Shown here in pieces: positions 25,512 to 33,949 of a stretch of DNA of 57,223 nucleotides. Origin of the DNA: Paracoccaceae bacterium (GTDB lineage Bacteria; Pseudomonadota; Alphaproteobacteria; Rhodobacterales; Rhodobacteraceae); assembly GCA_020832725.1 (NCBI GenBank), contig JAFIEC010000251.1, forward strand, positions 1 to 57,223, in the 5' to 3' direction. The notes under the pieces were generated by a model. The model was not told where the DNA came from, searched no databases, and saw only the letters and a list, made by a program, of their open reading frames with translations. Both the position numbers and the translations under genes were made by a program. Each line of letters begins with the position of its first letter. Within the stretch, counting starts at the first letter, position 1.

Positions 25512-27005
25512 ATGACAGAGATGAATACAACCAGAGCTTTCCCCGCAGCACGCACCCGTCTTCGACCGGCGCGGCTGTCTGGTCATGGTCCGGTTTTTCG
25601 GCTTGTGCGCCGTCTGGCCGTGGGTCTGATCCTTCTGGCAGGGATATTGGGACTTGCCGCGCAAGACACCACGCCCCCCGAGCCGGTGATCGTGCTGACC
25701 GCGCAGGGTGCCGTATCGCCCGCCATGTCGGATTACATCCGCCGCAACCTCGACATCGCCGCAGAGCGCGGCAGCCCGCTGGTGGTGCTGAAGCTGGACA
25801 CGCCCGGCGGGCTGGACAGTTCGATGCGCGAGATCATCAAGGCAATCCTCGCCTCACCCGTGCCGGTGGCCACATGGGTGGCGCCGCAGGGTGCCCGGGC
25901 CGCCAGTGCGGGGACCTTCATCCTCTATGCCAGCCACATCGCCGCCATGGCCCCGGCCACCAATCTGGGCGCTGCGACCCCGGTATCCCTGACCGGCCCG
26001 GGCTCCGGTGATGACGGCCAGCGCACGCCCTTGCCCTTTGGTCCTTCGCAGCCGGATGACGGCGATACGGAATCCGCCGACCCCGCCGGCACCCCCGCGC
26101 CCCGGTCCTCGGGCAGTGCCATGGAAGCCAAGGTGATCAACGATGCCGTGGCCTATATCCGCGGCCTTGCGGAACTGCGCGAGCGGAATGCCGACTGGGC
26201 CGAGACGGCAGTGCGGGAGGGCTCCAGCCTCAGTGCCTCGGCAGCCGCAGCCGAGGGCGTGATCGACTTTCTTGCCGCCGACATCAGAGCCCTTCTGGAA
26301 CAGGCCGATGGCCGCAGCGTCACGATGAACGGCGGCCAGCTGACACTGGCCACCGAAGGACTGGCACATGAGGTGATCACCCCGGACTGGCGCACCGCCA
26401 TACTGAGCGTGATCACGAACCCGAATGTGGCGCTGATCCTGATGCTTGTCGGGGTCTATGGCATCATCCTGGAATTCCTGAACCCCGGCGTGCTGGTGCC
26501 GGGTACTGTCGGCGGCATCAGCCTGCTTCTGGGCCTCTATTCCCTCGCATTGCTGCCGATCAGTTATGCGGGGGTGGGTCTGATACTGCTGGGGCTTGCA
26601 TTGATCGTGGCCGAGGCCTTTGCGCCGTCTTTCGGGATTCTGGGGATCGGTGGAACGACGGCGCTTGTGCTGGGTGCCGTGATCCTGATCGACACCGACG
26701 CTCCGGGTTTCGTGGTGTCGGTTCCGATCATCGCGGGCGTGGCCCTGGCGGGGCTGATATCAACGCTGATCGTCGCACGCCTTGCAGCCAGATCCTTTGG
26801 CGCAAGGGTGGTCAGCGGCGGCGAGGGCATGATCGGCAGCCCCGCCACGGTCCAGCAATGGCAGCGGCGCGCGGGGCATGTCTGGGCGCAGGGGGAACGC
26901 TGGCAGGCCAGCGGGCCCGAAGACCTGCGCGAGGGCGAGACCGTGCGCGTCGCGGCGATCAAGGGGCTTGTGCTGCAGGTGGAGCGCGACGGCCCGACGA
27001 CCTGA
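25512..27005 (+). CDS. nfeD: NfeD family membrane serine protease (ClpP class)
   Basis: 497 residues from the ATG at 25512. A signal anchor at about 33-50 is followed by the ClpP-like protease domain (about 58-270): VLKLDTPGGL, and the catalytic Ser132 in ARAASAGTFILYASH with Lys207 in EAKVINDAVAY as the likely dyad partner. A low-complexity acidic/proline insert (about 163-200) separates them. Four to five membrane helices (about 300-425) and a C-terminal NfeD OB-fold domain (about 435-495) follow. NfeD proteins cut the C-terminus of partner stomatin/slipin proteins; the slipin gene is 30 bp downstream, the classical pair. Confidence 0.92.
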   Translation: MTEMNTTRAFPAARTRLRPARLSGHGPVFRLVRRLAVGLILLAGILGLAAQDTTPPEPVIVLTAQGAVSPAMSDYIRRNLDIAAERGSPLVVLKLDTPGGLDSSMREIIKAILASPVPVATWVAPQGARAASAGTFILYASHIAAMAPATNLGAATPVSLTGPGSGDDGQRTPLPFGPSQPDDGDTESADPAGTPAPRSSGSAMEAKVINDAVAYIRGLAELRERNADWAETAVREGSSLSASAAAAEGVIDFLAADIRALLEQADGRSVTMNGGQLTLATEGLAHEVITPDWRTAILSVITNPNVALILMLVGVYGIILEFLNPGVLVPGTVGGISLLLGLYSLALLPISYAGVGLILLGLALIVAEAFAPSFGILGIGGTTALVLGAVILIDTDAPGFVVSVPIIAGVALAGLISTLIVARLAARSFGARVVSGGEGMIGSPATVQQWQRRAGHVWAQGERWQASGPEDLREGETVRVAAIKGLVLQVERDGPTT

Positions 27006-27035
27006 AACAAGGCCCTCAAGGGGCAGGAGGACGAC

Positions 27036-27812
27036 ATGGATTTTCTGTTCGATTTCGGATTCTACGGTGTGCTGGCCGTCTTTGTCCTGGCGCTGCTGGC
27101 ATCGGCCATCAAGATCCTTCGGGAATACGAGCGCGCGGTGGTGTTCACCCTGGGCCGCTTCACCGGGGTCAAGGGTCCGGGCCTGATCATCGTGATCCCC
27201 GGCATCCAGCAGGTCGTGCGCGTGGACATGCGGGTCAAGGTGCTGGACGTGCCCAGCCAGGACGTGATCAGCCGCGACAATGTCTCGGTACGGGTCAACG
27301 CCGTGATCTACTTCCGCGTCCTCGACGCCGAACGCGCCACCATCCAGGTCGAGAACTTCATGCAGGCAACCAGCGAGCTGGCGCAGACAACGCTGCGCTC
27401 GGTGCTGGGCAAGCATGAACTCGACGAGATGCTCTCCGAGCGGGATACGCTGAACAGGGACATCCAGGAATTGCTGGACGCGCAGACCGATACCTGGGGC
27501 ATCAAGGTCTCGAATGTCGAGATCAAGCATGTGGATGTGACAGAGACGATGATCCGCGCGATCGCCCGTCAGGCCGAGGCCGAACGCGAGCGCCGCGCCA
27601 AGGTCATCAATGCCGAGGGCGAGGCGCAGGCCGCCGAAAAACTGCTGGAAGCCGCGCAGATCATGTCCCGCGATCCCGGGGCGATGCAACTGCGCTATCT
27701 CAGCTCGCTGAACGTGATCGCCGCCGAGAAGAATTCGACCATCATCTTCCCGTTTCCGATGGAGCTCGCCGGCCTGATCCCGGGCATGAAGGTTGTCGCT
27801 CCGAAGGATTGA
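27036..27812 (+). CDS. Slipin (SPFH/stomatin family membrane protein)
   Basis: 258 residues. An N-terminal membrane hairpin (about 5-25) precedes the SPFH domain (about 28-190) with EYERAVVFTLGRFTGVKGPG, VRVDMRVKVLDVPSQDVISR and LRSVLGKHELDEML. A coiled coil rich in charged residues (about 178-215, RQAEAERERRAKVINAEGEA) and the conserved hydrophobic end IIFPFPMELAG follow, the latter matching the site cut by NfeD. GGAGG precedes the ATG. It assembles oligomeric scaffolds at the inner membrane and works with NfeD in membrane quality control. Confidence 0.92.
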   Translation: MDFLFDFGFYGVLAVFVLALLASAIKILREYERAVVFTLGRFTGVKGPGLIIVIPGIQQVVRVDMRVKVLDVPSQDVISRDNVSVRVNAVIYFRVLDAERATIQVENFMQATSELAQTTLRSVLGKHELDEMLSERDTLNRDIQELLDAQTDTWGIKVSNVEIKHVDVTETMIRAIARQAEAERERRAKVINAEGEAQAAEKLLEAAQIMSRDPGAMQLRYLSSLNVIAAEKNSTIIFPFPMELAGLIPGMKVVAPKD

Positions 27813-28136
27813 GCCCGCAGCCGCAATGGCTCGGGAGCGTCGAGGCCCATCGGAGGCCCTTGCGCCGCACCCGCATGGCAGGTGGCGCGATGTCTGCCAG
27901 TGCCCAGCCGGTGTGCCTTCCGTCATGAGAGGGTCGCAATGTGCGGCTCCGGTCCCCATATGAAGGCAAGGCTGATGTCGCCGCGCCTTCATCCGCTCGC
28001 CAGCCCGTCTTCCCTTGTCGGATGACCTTTCTGCAAGGGCAGGAGGCTGACGTGCCAATCCGGAGGCGCAACACAGCCCGAACAGACGGCAAGGCCCTTG
28101 CTGACCCTGCCTGCCGGGGCTGCCGAGAGTCGGGAC
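27813..28136. other. Intergenic region after the slipin gene
   Basis: No convincing gene. An 8-bp inverted repeat ATGAAGGC (27960-27967) and GCCTTCAT (27985-27992) could form a hairpin with a 17-nt loop; there is no T-tract. Otherwise nothing recognised. Confidence 0.4.
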
Positions 28137-28262
28137 GTGTTCGCAGGACATGATCTCTCCCGCCCGGGCGCTTTGGTCGGGGACGACATACAGTTTCAGA
28201 AACCGATCCGGCGCTCTGTCAGCGATCTGGCGCGGCTGATCGAACGCGAGGAGCGGAATTGA
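28137..28262 (+). CDS. Possible small protein upstream of the zinc-ribbon gene
   Basis: A 41-codon frame from a GTG at 28137 (GAGAG 7 nt upstream). Its TGA overlaps the ATG of the next gene (TGATG, 28260-28264), the signature of translational coupling. The C-terminal part, PIRRSVSDLARLIEREERN, looks like a charged amphipathic helix. Third-position GC is about 70 percent, lower than in clear genes of the window. It may be real, a remnant of a longer gene, or chance. Confidence 0.3.
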   Translation: MFAGHDLSRPGALVGDDIQFQKPIRRSVSDLARLIEREERN

Positions 28263-28465
28263 TGACCGATGAAAACGTGGCTCTTTTGCCGGCTGTGCCG
28301 GCGCGCGGCGACACGTCGGCACAGCGGCATTGCCTGTGCTGCAAGGCCGTGTTCCCGAGCGAGGGGTTCGGCGAACGCATCTGCAAGCGATGCAAGTCAC
28401 AAGCTGCCTGGAAATCCGCGATCTCGTCCGGTCATGGCGCAAGCCGCCGCCGCTCGGCCAGATGA
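28262..28465 (+). CDS. Small zinc-ribbon protein
   Basis: 67 residues from the ATG at 28262, with AGGAG 8 nt upstream. After a variable N-terminus it carries two CxxC knuckles 14 residues apart (HCLCCKAVFPSEGFGERICKRC), a treble-clef or zinc-ribbon pattern that should bind one zinc. The C-terminal tail is basic. It sits 15 bp before the transglutaminase-like gene and is probably co-transcribed. The function is unknown; a nucleic-acid or protein adaptor role is a guess. Confidence 0.7.
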   Translation: MTDENVALLPAVPARGDTSAQRHCLCCKAVFPSEGFGERICKRCKSQAAWKSAISSGHGASRRRSAR

Positions 28466-28480
28466 TCAGGGCCGCATGAC

Positions 28481-29362
28481 GTGCCGGTTCTGAACATCCT
28501 CCATCGCACCGAATACCGCTACGGCTCTGCAGTCGCACCGGGTCCGCACCGCATGATGTTGCGCCCGCGCGAGACGCGCGAGTTGCGCCTCCTGTCGTTC
28601 GACCTGATCATCCGACCCGAGGCGAGCGTGACCTGGGCGCATGATGTCGCCGGGAATTCCATCGCCACTGCCACGTTCCCTGGCCTGACCGATCATCTGA
28701 CGATCGAGAGCCGGATGACGGTCGATCTGAGCGCGCAGGCATGGCCGGTATTCGACATCGCCGCATCTGCCCAGCACTACCCGTTCCGTTATTCCGATGA
28801 GGACTGGATCGATCTCGGCGCACTGGCCCGCCCGCAATATGCCGACATGGCCGGGCGGTTGTCCGGCTGGGCAGAGGGCTTCGTGATGGGCCGACCGACG
28901 GACACCCTGTCTCTGCTGCGGGATGTCGGCAACGGCGTCTCGGGGCAGATCAGCTACCAGAGCCGGGAGGTCGAAGGCACGCAGGGACCGCTCGAGACGC
29001 TGGACCGCGGCTGGGGATCGTGCCGGGACATCGCCGTTCTGTTCGCCGAGGCCGCTCGCACGCTGGGCTTTGGTGCCCGTATTGTCTCGGGGTATCTGTT
29101 CGATGCCACACAAGACCTCATCGGTTCGGCCGATGGGGGCTCCACGCACGCTTGGGTCGAGGTCTTCGTGCCCGGTGCCGGCTGGATTTCCTTCGACCCG
29201 ACCAATCGCTCCATGGGTTCCGCGAACCTGATCCCCGTCGCCGCCGCACGCCACATCGCCCAGGTCGCACCGGTGACCGGCAATTTCCGCGGACGCCCCT
29301 CGGACCTGCTGGGCATGGCCGTGCAGGTCACGGTCGCGCCGGCAGGCCGGGGGGGAGCCTAG
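28481..29362 (+). CDS. Transglutaminase-like cysteine protease family protein
   Basis: 293 residues from a GTG at 28481. The N-terminal beta domain (about 1-130, LHRTEYRYGSAVAPGPHRMM) is the bacterial transglutaminase N-terminal region. The catalytic core has Cys181 (GWGSCRDIAVLFAEAARTLG), His223 (STHAWVEVFVPGAGW) and Asp239 (FDPTN), so the triad is complete. There is no signal peptide, so it is likely cytosolic. These proteins are peptidases or amidases rather than true crosslinkers, and related ones are often found with circularly permuted ATP-grasp genes; none is seen here. Confidence 0.88.
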   Translation: MPVLNILHRTEYRYGSAVAPGPHRMMLRPRETRELRLLSFDLIIRPEASVTWAHDVAGNSIATATFPGLTDHLTIESRMTVDLSAQAWPVFDIAASAQHYPFRYSDEDWIDLGALARPQYADMAGRLSGWAEGFVMGRPTDTLSLLRDVGNGVSGQISYQSREVEGTQGPLETLDRGWGSCRDIAVLFAEAARTLGFGARIVSGYLFDATQDLIGSADGGSTHAWVEVFVPGAGWISFDPTNRSMGSANLIPVAAARHIAQVAPVTGNFRGRPSDLLGMAVQVTVAPAGRGGA

Positions 29363-29605
29363 CCCGCCAGGGTGCGGGAGTTTTCCGGTCTCGAAGCCTC
29401 TGCGGGGCTCTCCTGAAGCGGTCCCGGCGGCTGTGTGGGTCGGGACCGCGCCCTGCGGGTTGCGATCTCTTGCCGCAAGACGGGTGGCGAACCCGCGAGA
29501 CCCGATCCGGGGCCGCGGCTTCCGCCATGTGTCCGCGTGAGAGCGCCGCCATGATCAGGTTGCGTCCCGGCTGTTCCGTCGGGGCGTCCAGAACCCGTTC
29601 ACCAA

Positions 29606-30706
29606 ATGAAAACCGGTCACCGGTTCACATTGATCTCCCCGGGCGTCACGACTATCGTGAACGCGCTGCCCGGGGGGGAAAGCAAGACAGGGCCGTTCGG
29701 CATGCTTGAGTTGTTCCTCTTCGGCGATCAGGTCGCCACCTATAGCGGTGTGACGTCATCGGGAAACGCCAATGGCGTTCAGGTGACGCTATCCGGGGTC
29801 GAGACGCTTGGCTCCTCGGCGGATGTGTTCCGAATCGTGGTTCGCCAGATCAACTCGGGCCAGGATGCCTTCCAGAACGGCCAGCGTGTCGACATCTATT
29901 CGTGGCCCGACAACACGCCGATCGTGCAGAATCTCAACCCGCAGCATGACATGTATCAGGGGCGTGCCTCGTCCGGGTCGCACCAGATCTTCACGAACGC
30001 GAATTATGCCTTCGACCTGGCCGGCTTTACCGGAGCCACGGCGCAATACGGTCCCGGCTCTGACCCGCCGCGCTCCGAGCGATTGCCGTTCGACAATCTG
30101 CTGTCCGATCCCCCCGCTGCGCCCTGCTTTACCGCAGGCACGCCCGTCGAGACACCGGACGGATGGCGCGATGTCGCCGCGCTGCGCCCGGGCGATCGGG
30201 TGATGACACGCGACCATGGCCCGCAGGAAATCCTGTGGGTGGGCGTGCGCCGGGTCGCGGGCATCGGCGAATTCGCTCCGGTCAGGTTCGCGCCCGGCGT
30301 TCTGGGCAACCGTGACCCGCTGCTGGTCTCGCCCCAGCACCGGATGATGATCCACGACTGGCGCGCAGAGCTGTGGTTCGGGGAAGGTGAGGTTTTCGTC
30401 GCCGCAAGGCATCTTGTCGACGGGTGCGGCATCACCTTTGCCGAGATGCCGTCTGTCACCTATGTCCACGTGCTGCTGGCGCGCCATGAAGTGATGAACG
30501 CCGATGGCGCGGCGGCTGAATCCCTGCATCTTGGCCCCTATGCCGTCAGCAGCCTCCCGCGAGGCGCGCGCGCCGAGATCGCGGCACTCTTTCCCGAGAT
30601 CGCAACAGACGTGCGGCATGCCCCCCGGACTGCCCGCCGCTGCCTGCGCGGCTGGGAAGGGCGCATGCTGGCAGGGCGCGCGGATCCGGAGGCGCAGGCC
30701 GCGTGA
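29606..30706 (+). CDS. Hint-domain (Hedgehog/intein-like) protein
   Basis: 366 residues from the ATG at 29606; the ribosome binding site is weak and a later start is possible. The N-terminal half (about 10-165) is a beta-rich region of unknown family (FRIVVRQINSGQDAFQNGQR). The Hint_2 domain starts at Cys174 (APCFTAGTPVETPDGWRDVA then LRPGDRVMTRDHG) and includes LVSPQHRMMIHDW and ARHLVDGCGI. This is the intein-like autoprocessing fold: Cys174 could perform an N-S acyl shift to release or attach the N-terminal half. Such proteins are common in Rhodobacteraceae, often exported by type I systems. A 15-bp palindrome lies at 29611-29625, across the first codons. Confidence 0.85.
   Translation: MKTGHRFTLISPGVTTIVNALPGGESKTGPFGMLELFLFGDQVATYSGVTSSGNANGVQVTLSGVETLGSSADVFRIVVRQINSGQDAFQNGQRVDIYSWPDNTPIVQNLNPQHDMYQGRASSGSHQIFTNANYAFDLAGFTGATAQYGPGSDPPRSERLPFDNLLSDPPAAPCFTAGTPVETPDGWRDVAALRPGDRVMTRDHGPQEILWVGVRRVAGIGEFAPVRFAPGVLGNRDPLLVSPQHRMMIHDWRAELWFGEGEVFVAARHLVDGCGITFAEMPSVTYVHVLLARHEVMNADGAAAESLHLGPYAVSSLPRGARAEIAALFPEIATDVRHAPRTARRCLRGWEGRMLAGRADPEAQAA
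29611..29625. promoter_or_regulatory. Palindrome AACCGGT-C-ACCGGTT at the start of the Hint gene
   Basis: Perfect 7-bp arms with a one-base centre immediately after the assigned start codon. It may be an operator, which would suggest a later translation start, or simply a chance palindrome in coding DNA. Confidence 0.25.
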
Positions 30707-30856
30707 CGTCGCAACAGGCCCGGCGGTCGGCTTGAGCGCGCATCAGAGGATCGGGACTGCCTCTGTCGGGGCCGCCCTCGCGCAGGGGAAGGACCACCCG
30801 ATGCGTTTTGCGTTCCACCGAACCCGGATGTAACCCCGGGTCAGACCTGTTAGGCT

Positions 30857-31243
30857 ATGCCGATGTTGCGCCTGTTCGGTCTGTTCGGAAAATCCGCCGC
30901 GATGAATGCACTCGATGACGCGCTGCGCGTGGTCGGGGTGCATCCGCTGCTCGTGCCGGAGGCGGTGAAGCTCATGGTGATCCGGCTCCACAAGCGCGGT
31001 ATCGCACCCGGTTCTTCGGATGCGGAAGTCGGCGACAGTGCGGAGCTTCTGGCTTTCTGCATGCTGGGCCGCGACGACTTTGTCGAGAGCAACAGCGCCA
31101 GTGCCGCAGATCGTGCAGAGCAGCGCCTGGAAGCCGCCATCGCCGCAGGCGACTCGCGGGATGCCAAGCTCGTGCTGCTTGCGCTTCACGCAGGCATCAT
31201 CGCACCTGACATCGCCGAATACATCGACGTCGAGGATCGCTGA
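30857..31243 (+). CDS. Conserved-looking helical protein of unknown function
   Basis: 128 residues, predicted almost fully alpha-helical with no signal or membrane segment. The sequence shows alternating charged and aliphatic residues (LDDALRVVGVHPLLVPEAVK, LMVIRLHKRG, DRAEQRLEAAIAAGD) and a single conserved-looking cysteine in AELLAFCMLGRDDF. Codon use matches its neighbours. The start at 30857 has only a short AGG upstream; 30863 is equally possible. I do not recognise the family. Confidence 0.6.
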   Translation: MPMLRLFGLFGKSAAMNALDDALRVVGVHPLLVPEAVKLMVIRLHKRGIAPGSSDAEVGDSAELLAFCMLGRDDFVESNSASAADRAEQRLEAAIAAGDSRDAKLVLLALHAGIIAPDIAEYIDVEDR

Positions 31244-31383
31244 ACATCGACGCGGTACCTGAGATGCGCGGCCGCATGATGCGGGGCATGTGGTCGAATG
31301 GCGCGCTTCGGGCGGCCCCGGGTAAGCCTGACCCGCCGCGCGGCATCGCGCGCCTGCCCCATCAAGCCCGTGCTGCCGCCGAT

Positions 31384-31413
31384 TTGCCTCATTGGGGGTC
31401 AGGTTGCTATAGC
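31384..31413 (+). promoter_or_regulatory. Sigma-70 type promoter before the secreted unknown protein
   Basis: TTGCCT at 31384-31389, 18-bp spacer, TATAGC at 31408-31413, with the ATG about 31 bp further on. Confidence 0.5.
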
Positions 31414-31444
31414 TCGGCACGAATATGCCAGAAGGAGCTTTGAC

Positions 31445-31975
31445 ATGATGCTTGTGCGCGGTTGGATTCTGGGCCCCATGGTCGGGGCCGGGCTGGTCTT
31501 CGGGGCCGCGACGGGTGCGGCGCAGGAGGCCATCGGCGAGATCGTCGCGACGATCGACGGAGAGCCGCGCGCCTGGCGCACACTTGGCCCGGATGGGTCC
31601 GGCACCGACTACAACACGTTCCTTGAGGTCTTTGGCCCGATGCAGGGCGTCAGCCTGATGGGATTTCCGCCCGGCCGCGTCACGATCCGCGGCACCGTTC
31701 AGCTTACCTTCACCTTGATGGGTGACGCGCTCGACCTCTTCGAGCAGGAGGTGATCTATGCGCCTGAGGGGATGAGCCGGATGTGGGTTTCGCTGGAGGG
31801 CGAGGATCTGATCACGGTCGAGCATTTCGAGGCGTCGGGTTCGGAAGCCGAGGTTTCCGGTCGGGTCGCAGGCCGCGTGTGCCTCAAGGAGGGCCTGTTC
31901 TCGGAGCCCGACCCAGAGCGCTGCAAGAGTATCGAGGGAACATTCGGCTCCCGCGTTCCCGCCGCAGCAGACTGA
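31445..31975 (+). CDS. Secreted protein of unknown function
   Basis: 176 residues from the ATG at 31445, with AGAAGGAG 7 nt upstream. A signal peptide (about 1-26, WILGPMVGAGLVFGAATGAA then QE) is followed by a beta-rich domain: IGEIVATIDGEPRAWRTL, VTIRGTVQLTFTLMGDALDL and GRVAGRVCLKEGL. Two cysteines in the C-terminal part (CLKEG and RCKS) could form a disulfide in the periplasm. I cannot name a family. The gene has its own promoter and converges on the hydroxyacid dehydrogenase gene. Confidence 0.75.
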   Translation: MMLVRGWILGPMVGAGLVFGAATGAAQEAIGEIVATIDGEPRAWRTLGPDGSGTDYNTFLEVFGPMQGVSLMGFPPGRVTIRGTVQLTFTLMGDALDLFEQEVIYAPEGMSRMWVSLEGEDLITVEHFEASGSEAEVSGRVAGRVCLKEGLFSEPDPERCKSIEGTFGSRVPAAAD

Positions 31976-32108
31976 CGCATCGCGGGAAGCAAGGCCCGCA
32001 GCCCTGTCTTCCGGCCAAGGGATCGAACGGGTCGCGCGCGGGGGTGAACTCGGCGGGACGGGAACGGAGATGCCTGGCCCTGCCGTGACGCGCAAGGTAC
32101 CCTGTCAT

Positions 32109-33068
32109 TCACGCCTCGACGACCCTGATCGGCACACCCCCGATATAGGCGGCGATATCCTCGACCATCTGGCCGTAGAACAACCGCAGATGTTCCCGGG
32201 TCACATAGCCCCGGTGCGGCGAAATCACGGCGCGATCAAGGGTCCGGAACGGGTGATCAGGGGCAAGCGGCTCGTGATCGAAGACATCGAGCGCAGCTCC
32301 GGCGATCCGGCCGTGCTGCAGGGCGTCGATCAGCGCGGCCTCATCGATCAGCGGCCCGCGCGAGGTGTTGATCAGGAGGGCCTCCGGTTTCATCCGTGCA
32401 AGCTCGGCTGCGCCGACGATTCCCTGGGTGCGTGCGCTGAGCTTGAGGTGGAGCGTGACGAAATCCGCTCTCTCGAACAGCTCGGCCTTGCCGACAGGCC
32501 GGGCCGGAGTGCCACTGCAGGCCTCTGCCGTCAGGTTCTGGCTCCAGGCCAGAACCTCCATTCCGAAAGCCTCTCCGATCTGTGCGACACGCCGTCCCAG
32601 CCGGCCAAGCCCTACAATTCCAAGCACCTTGTCCTGCAGATCGATACCGACGGGCGCGGGCCAGACCTCGCCGGTCTTCATCGCGATGCTGGTCCTGCCG
32701 ACCTGCCGCGCGAATTCGAGCAGATGGGCAAAGACAAGCTCTGCTGTCGGATGCGCAAACGCCCTGGTTCCCGAGACGACGATGCCACGCTCATGGGCGG
32801 CGGCCATGTCGATGGAGGTGTTTCGCGGCCCCGAAGTGACCAGCAGGCGCAATCGGGGCAGGGCCCCGATTACACTGCGCGGAAAAGCTGTCCGCTCGCG
32901 CATCAGGCAGATGATGTCGAAGCCTGCCAGCCGCGAGACGAGCTGTGCCTCGTCGTCGAGAATGTCGTGGAAGAAGGTCACCCTCGCCCCGGGTTCCAGG
33001 GCCGACCACTCCGCCATGTCCCGGGCAACCCGCTCGTGATCATCGAGAACGGCGATCTCCAGGGTCAT
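32109..33068 (-). CDS. D-2-hydroxyacid dehydrogenase family protein
   Basis: 319 residues. The NAD-binding Rossmann motif is GLGRLGRR (153-160); the catalytic set is Arg237 (INTSRGPLI), Glu266 (DVFDHEPL) and His285 (ISPHRGYVT), all present. It interconverts a D-2-hydroxy acid and its 2-keto acid with NAD(P)H. The first codon overlaps the stop of the iclR gene by 4 bp, and iclR in turn overlaps the FMN oxidase gene, so all three form one coupled operon. The neighbouring transporter suggests the substrate is an imported hydroxy- or keto-carboxylate. Confidence 0.9.
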   Translation of the reverse strand: MTLEIAVLDDHERVARDMAEWSALEPGARVTFFHDILDDEAQLVSRLAGFDIICLMRERTAFPRSVIGALPRLRLLVTSGPRNTSIDMAAAHERGIVVSGTRAFAHPTAELVFAHLLEFARQVGRTSIAMKTGEVWPAPVGIDLQDKVLGIVGLGRLGRRVAQIGEAFGMEVLAWSQNLTAEACSGTPARPVGKAELFERADFVTLHLKLSARTQGIVGAAELARMKPEALLINTSRGPLIDEAALIDALQHGRIAGAALDVFDHEPLAPDHPFRTLDRAVISPHRGYVTREHLRLFYGQMVEDIAAYIGGVPIRVVEA

Positions 33069-33949
33069 GTGGATTGCCCCGGGCAGCCGCGCAGCATGCG
33101 GGCCATGGCCGCCTCGATGACCCGCCGCCCCTCCTGCATCTCGGGGACAAGGTCCTCGATCGACATCCGCTCAAGCCATTCGCGCGGAAACACCCGGGAC
33201 AGGCTGCCGTGGCCCTGCGCGCCCTCAGGCGGGCAAAGCGGAACCGCGACCGCCGCAAGCGCGGGATTGTTGCGCCCCACCGTACTTGAATAGCCGCGCC
33301 TGCGCAGCCTGTTCAGTTGCGCCCGGAAGTCCTTCCAGTTGTCTCCCAGCCCGGCGCTTTGGATCGATGTGGAATGATCGAGATAGATCGCGCGGGCCCG
33401 GGCTGGCGGCAGCAGGCTGAGGATCGCCAGCGAAGCCGCATTGCGAAACAGCGATACCTTGACACCCCGCTCGTTGAACAGATCGACCTGAAATCCCCTG
33501 GCATCAATAATCTGCGTGCCCTCGGAATGCAGGCAGATGACGGCGTCGCCCTGGATGCTGCACAGCCGGACAAGCGAGTTGGGCTGTGCCTCCGAAAGCT
33601 CGCGCATGACCTCGCGGCTGCACAGGACCATCGGGTCGGTCCGCTGCAGGATGCGGTCGAGTTCGACAACCCGCGGTCCGATCCCGTACTGACCGCCACC
33701 GACGGCGGTGATGAGCCCGATCGATGCCAGCGATTCAAGGTAGCGATAGGCAGAGGCCTGAGAACACCCCAGCTCGTCCATGATCTCGTCGACCCGGATG
33801 CGCGGGCGCTCCTCGCTGATCATGTTGATGATCTCGAGACCACGCTGCATGCTGCTCTCGGGCCTTTGGCGGGGATGATGCAGGAGCCGGGCCCCGGCCT
33901 CCCCGGGGCCATCCTGCGCTTCCGGATTGATGGACGAATTGGCGGTCAT
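33065..33949 (-). CDS. IclR family transcriptional regulator
   Basis: 294 residues from the ATG at 33949, which overlaps the oxidase stop (ATGA); longer readings lie inside the oxidase gene. The first 40 residues are a low-complexity tail. The winged helix (about 33-90) reads SSMQRGLEIINMISEERPRI, then DELGCSQASAYRYLESLASI. The C-terminal IclR ligand domain (about 105-280) contains LCSIQGDAVICLHSEGTQ and AAVAVPLCPPEG. It most likely controls its own operon and the divergent tctCBA operon in answer to the transported acid. Confidence 0.88.
   Translation of the reverse strand: MTANSSINPEAQDGPGEAGARLLHHPRQRPESSMQRGLEIINMISEERPRIRVDEIMDELGCSQASAYRYLESLASIGLITAVGGGQYGIGPRVVELDRILQRTDPMVLCSREVMRELSEAQPNSLVRLCSIQGDAVICLHSEGTQIIDARGFQVDLFNERGVKVSLFRNAASLAILSLLPPARARAIYLDHSTSIQSAGLGDNWKDFRAQLNRLRRRGYSSTVGRNNPALAAVAVPLCPPEGAQGHGSLSRVFPREWLERMSIEDLVPEMQEGRRVIEAAMARMLRGCPGQST

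Noticed and set aside
26760..28538. Minus-strand frame of 592 codons
   Set aside because: Covers the antisense of nfeD and slipin, both unmistakable; product lacks any domain.
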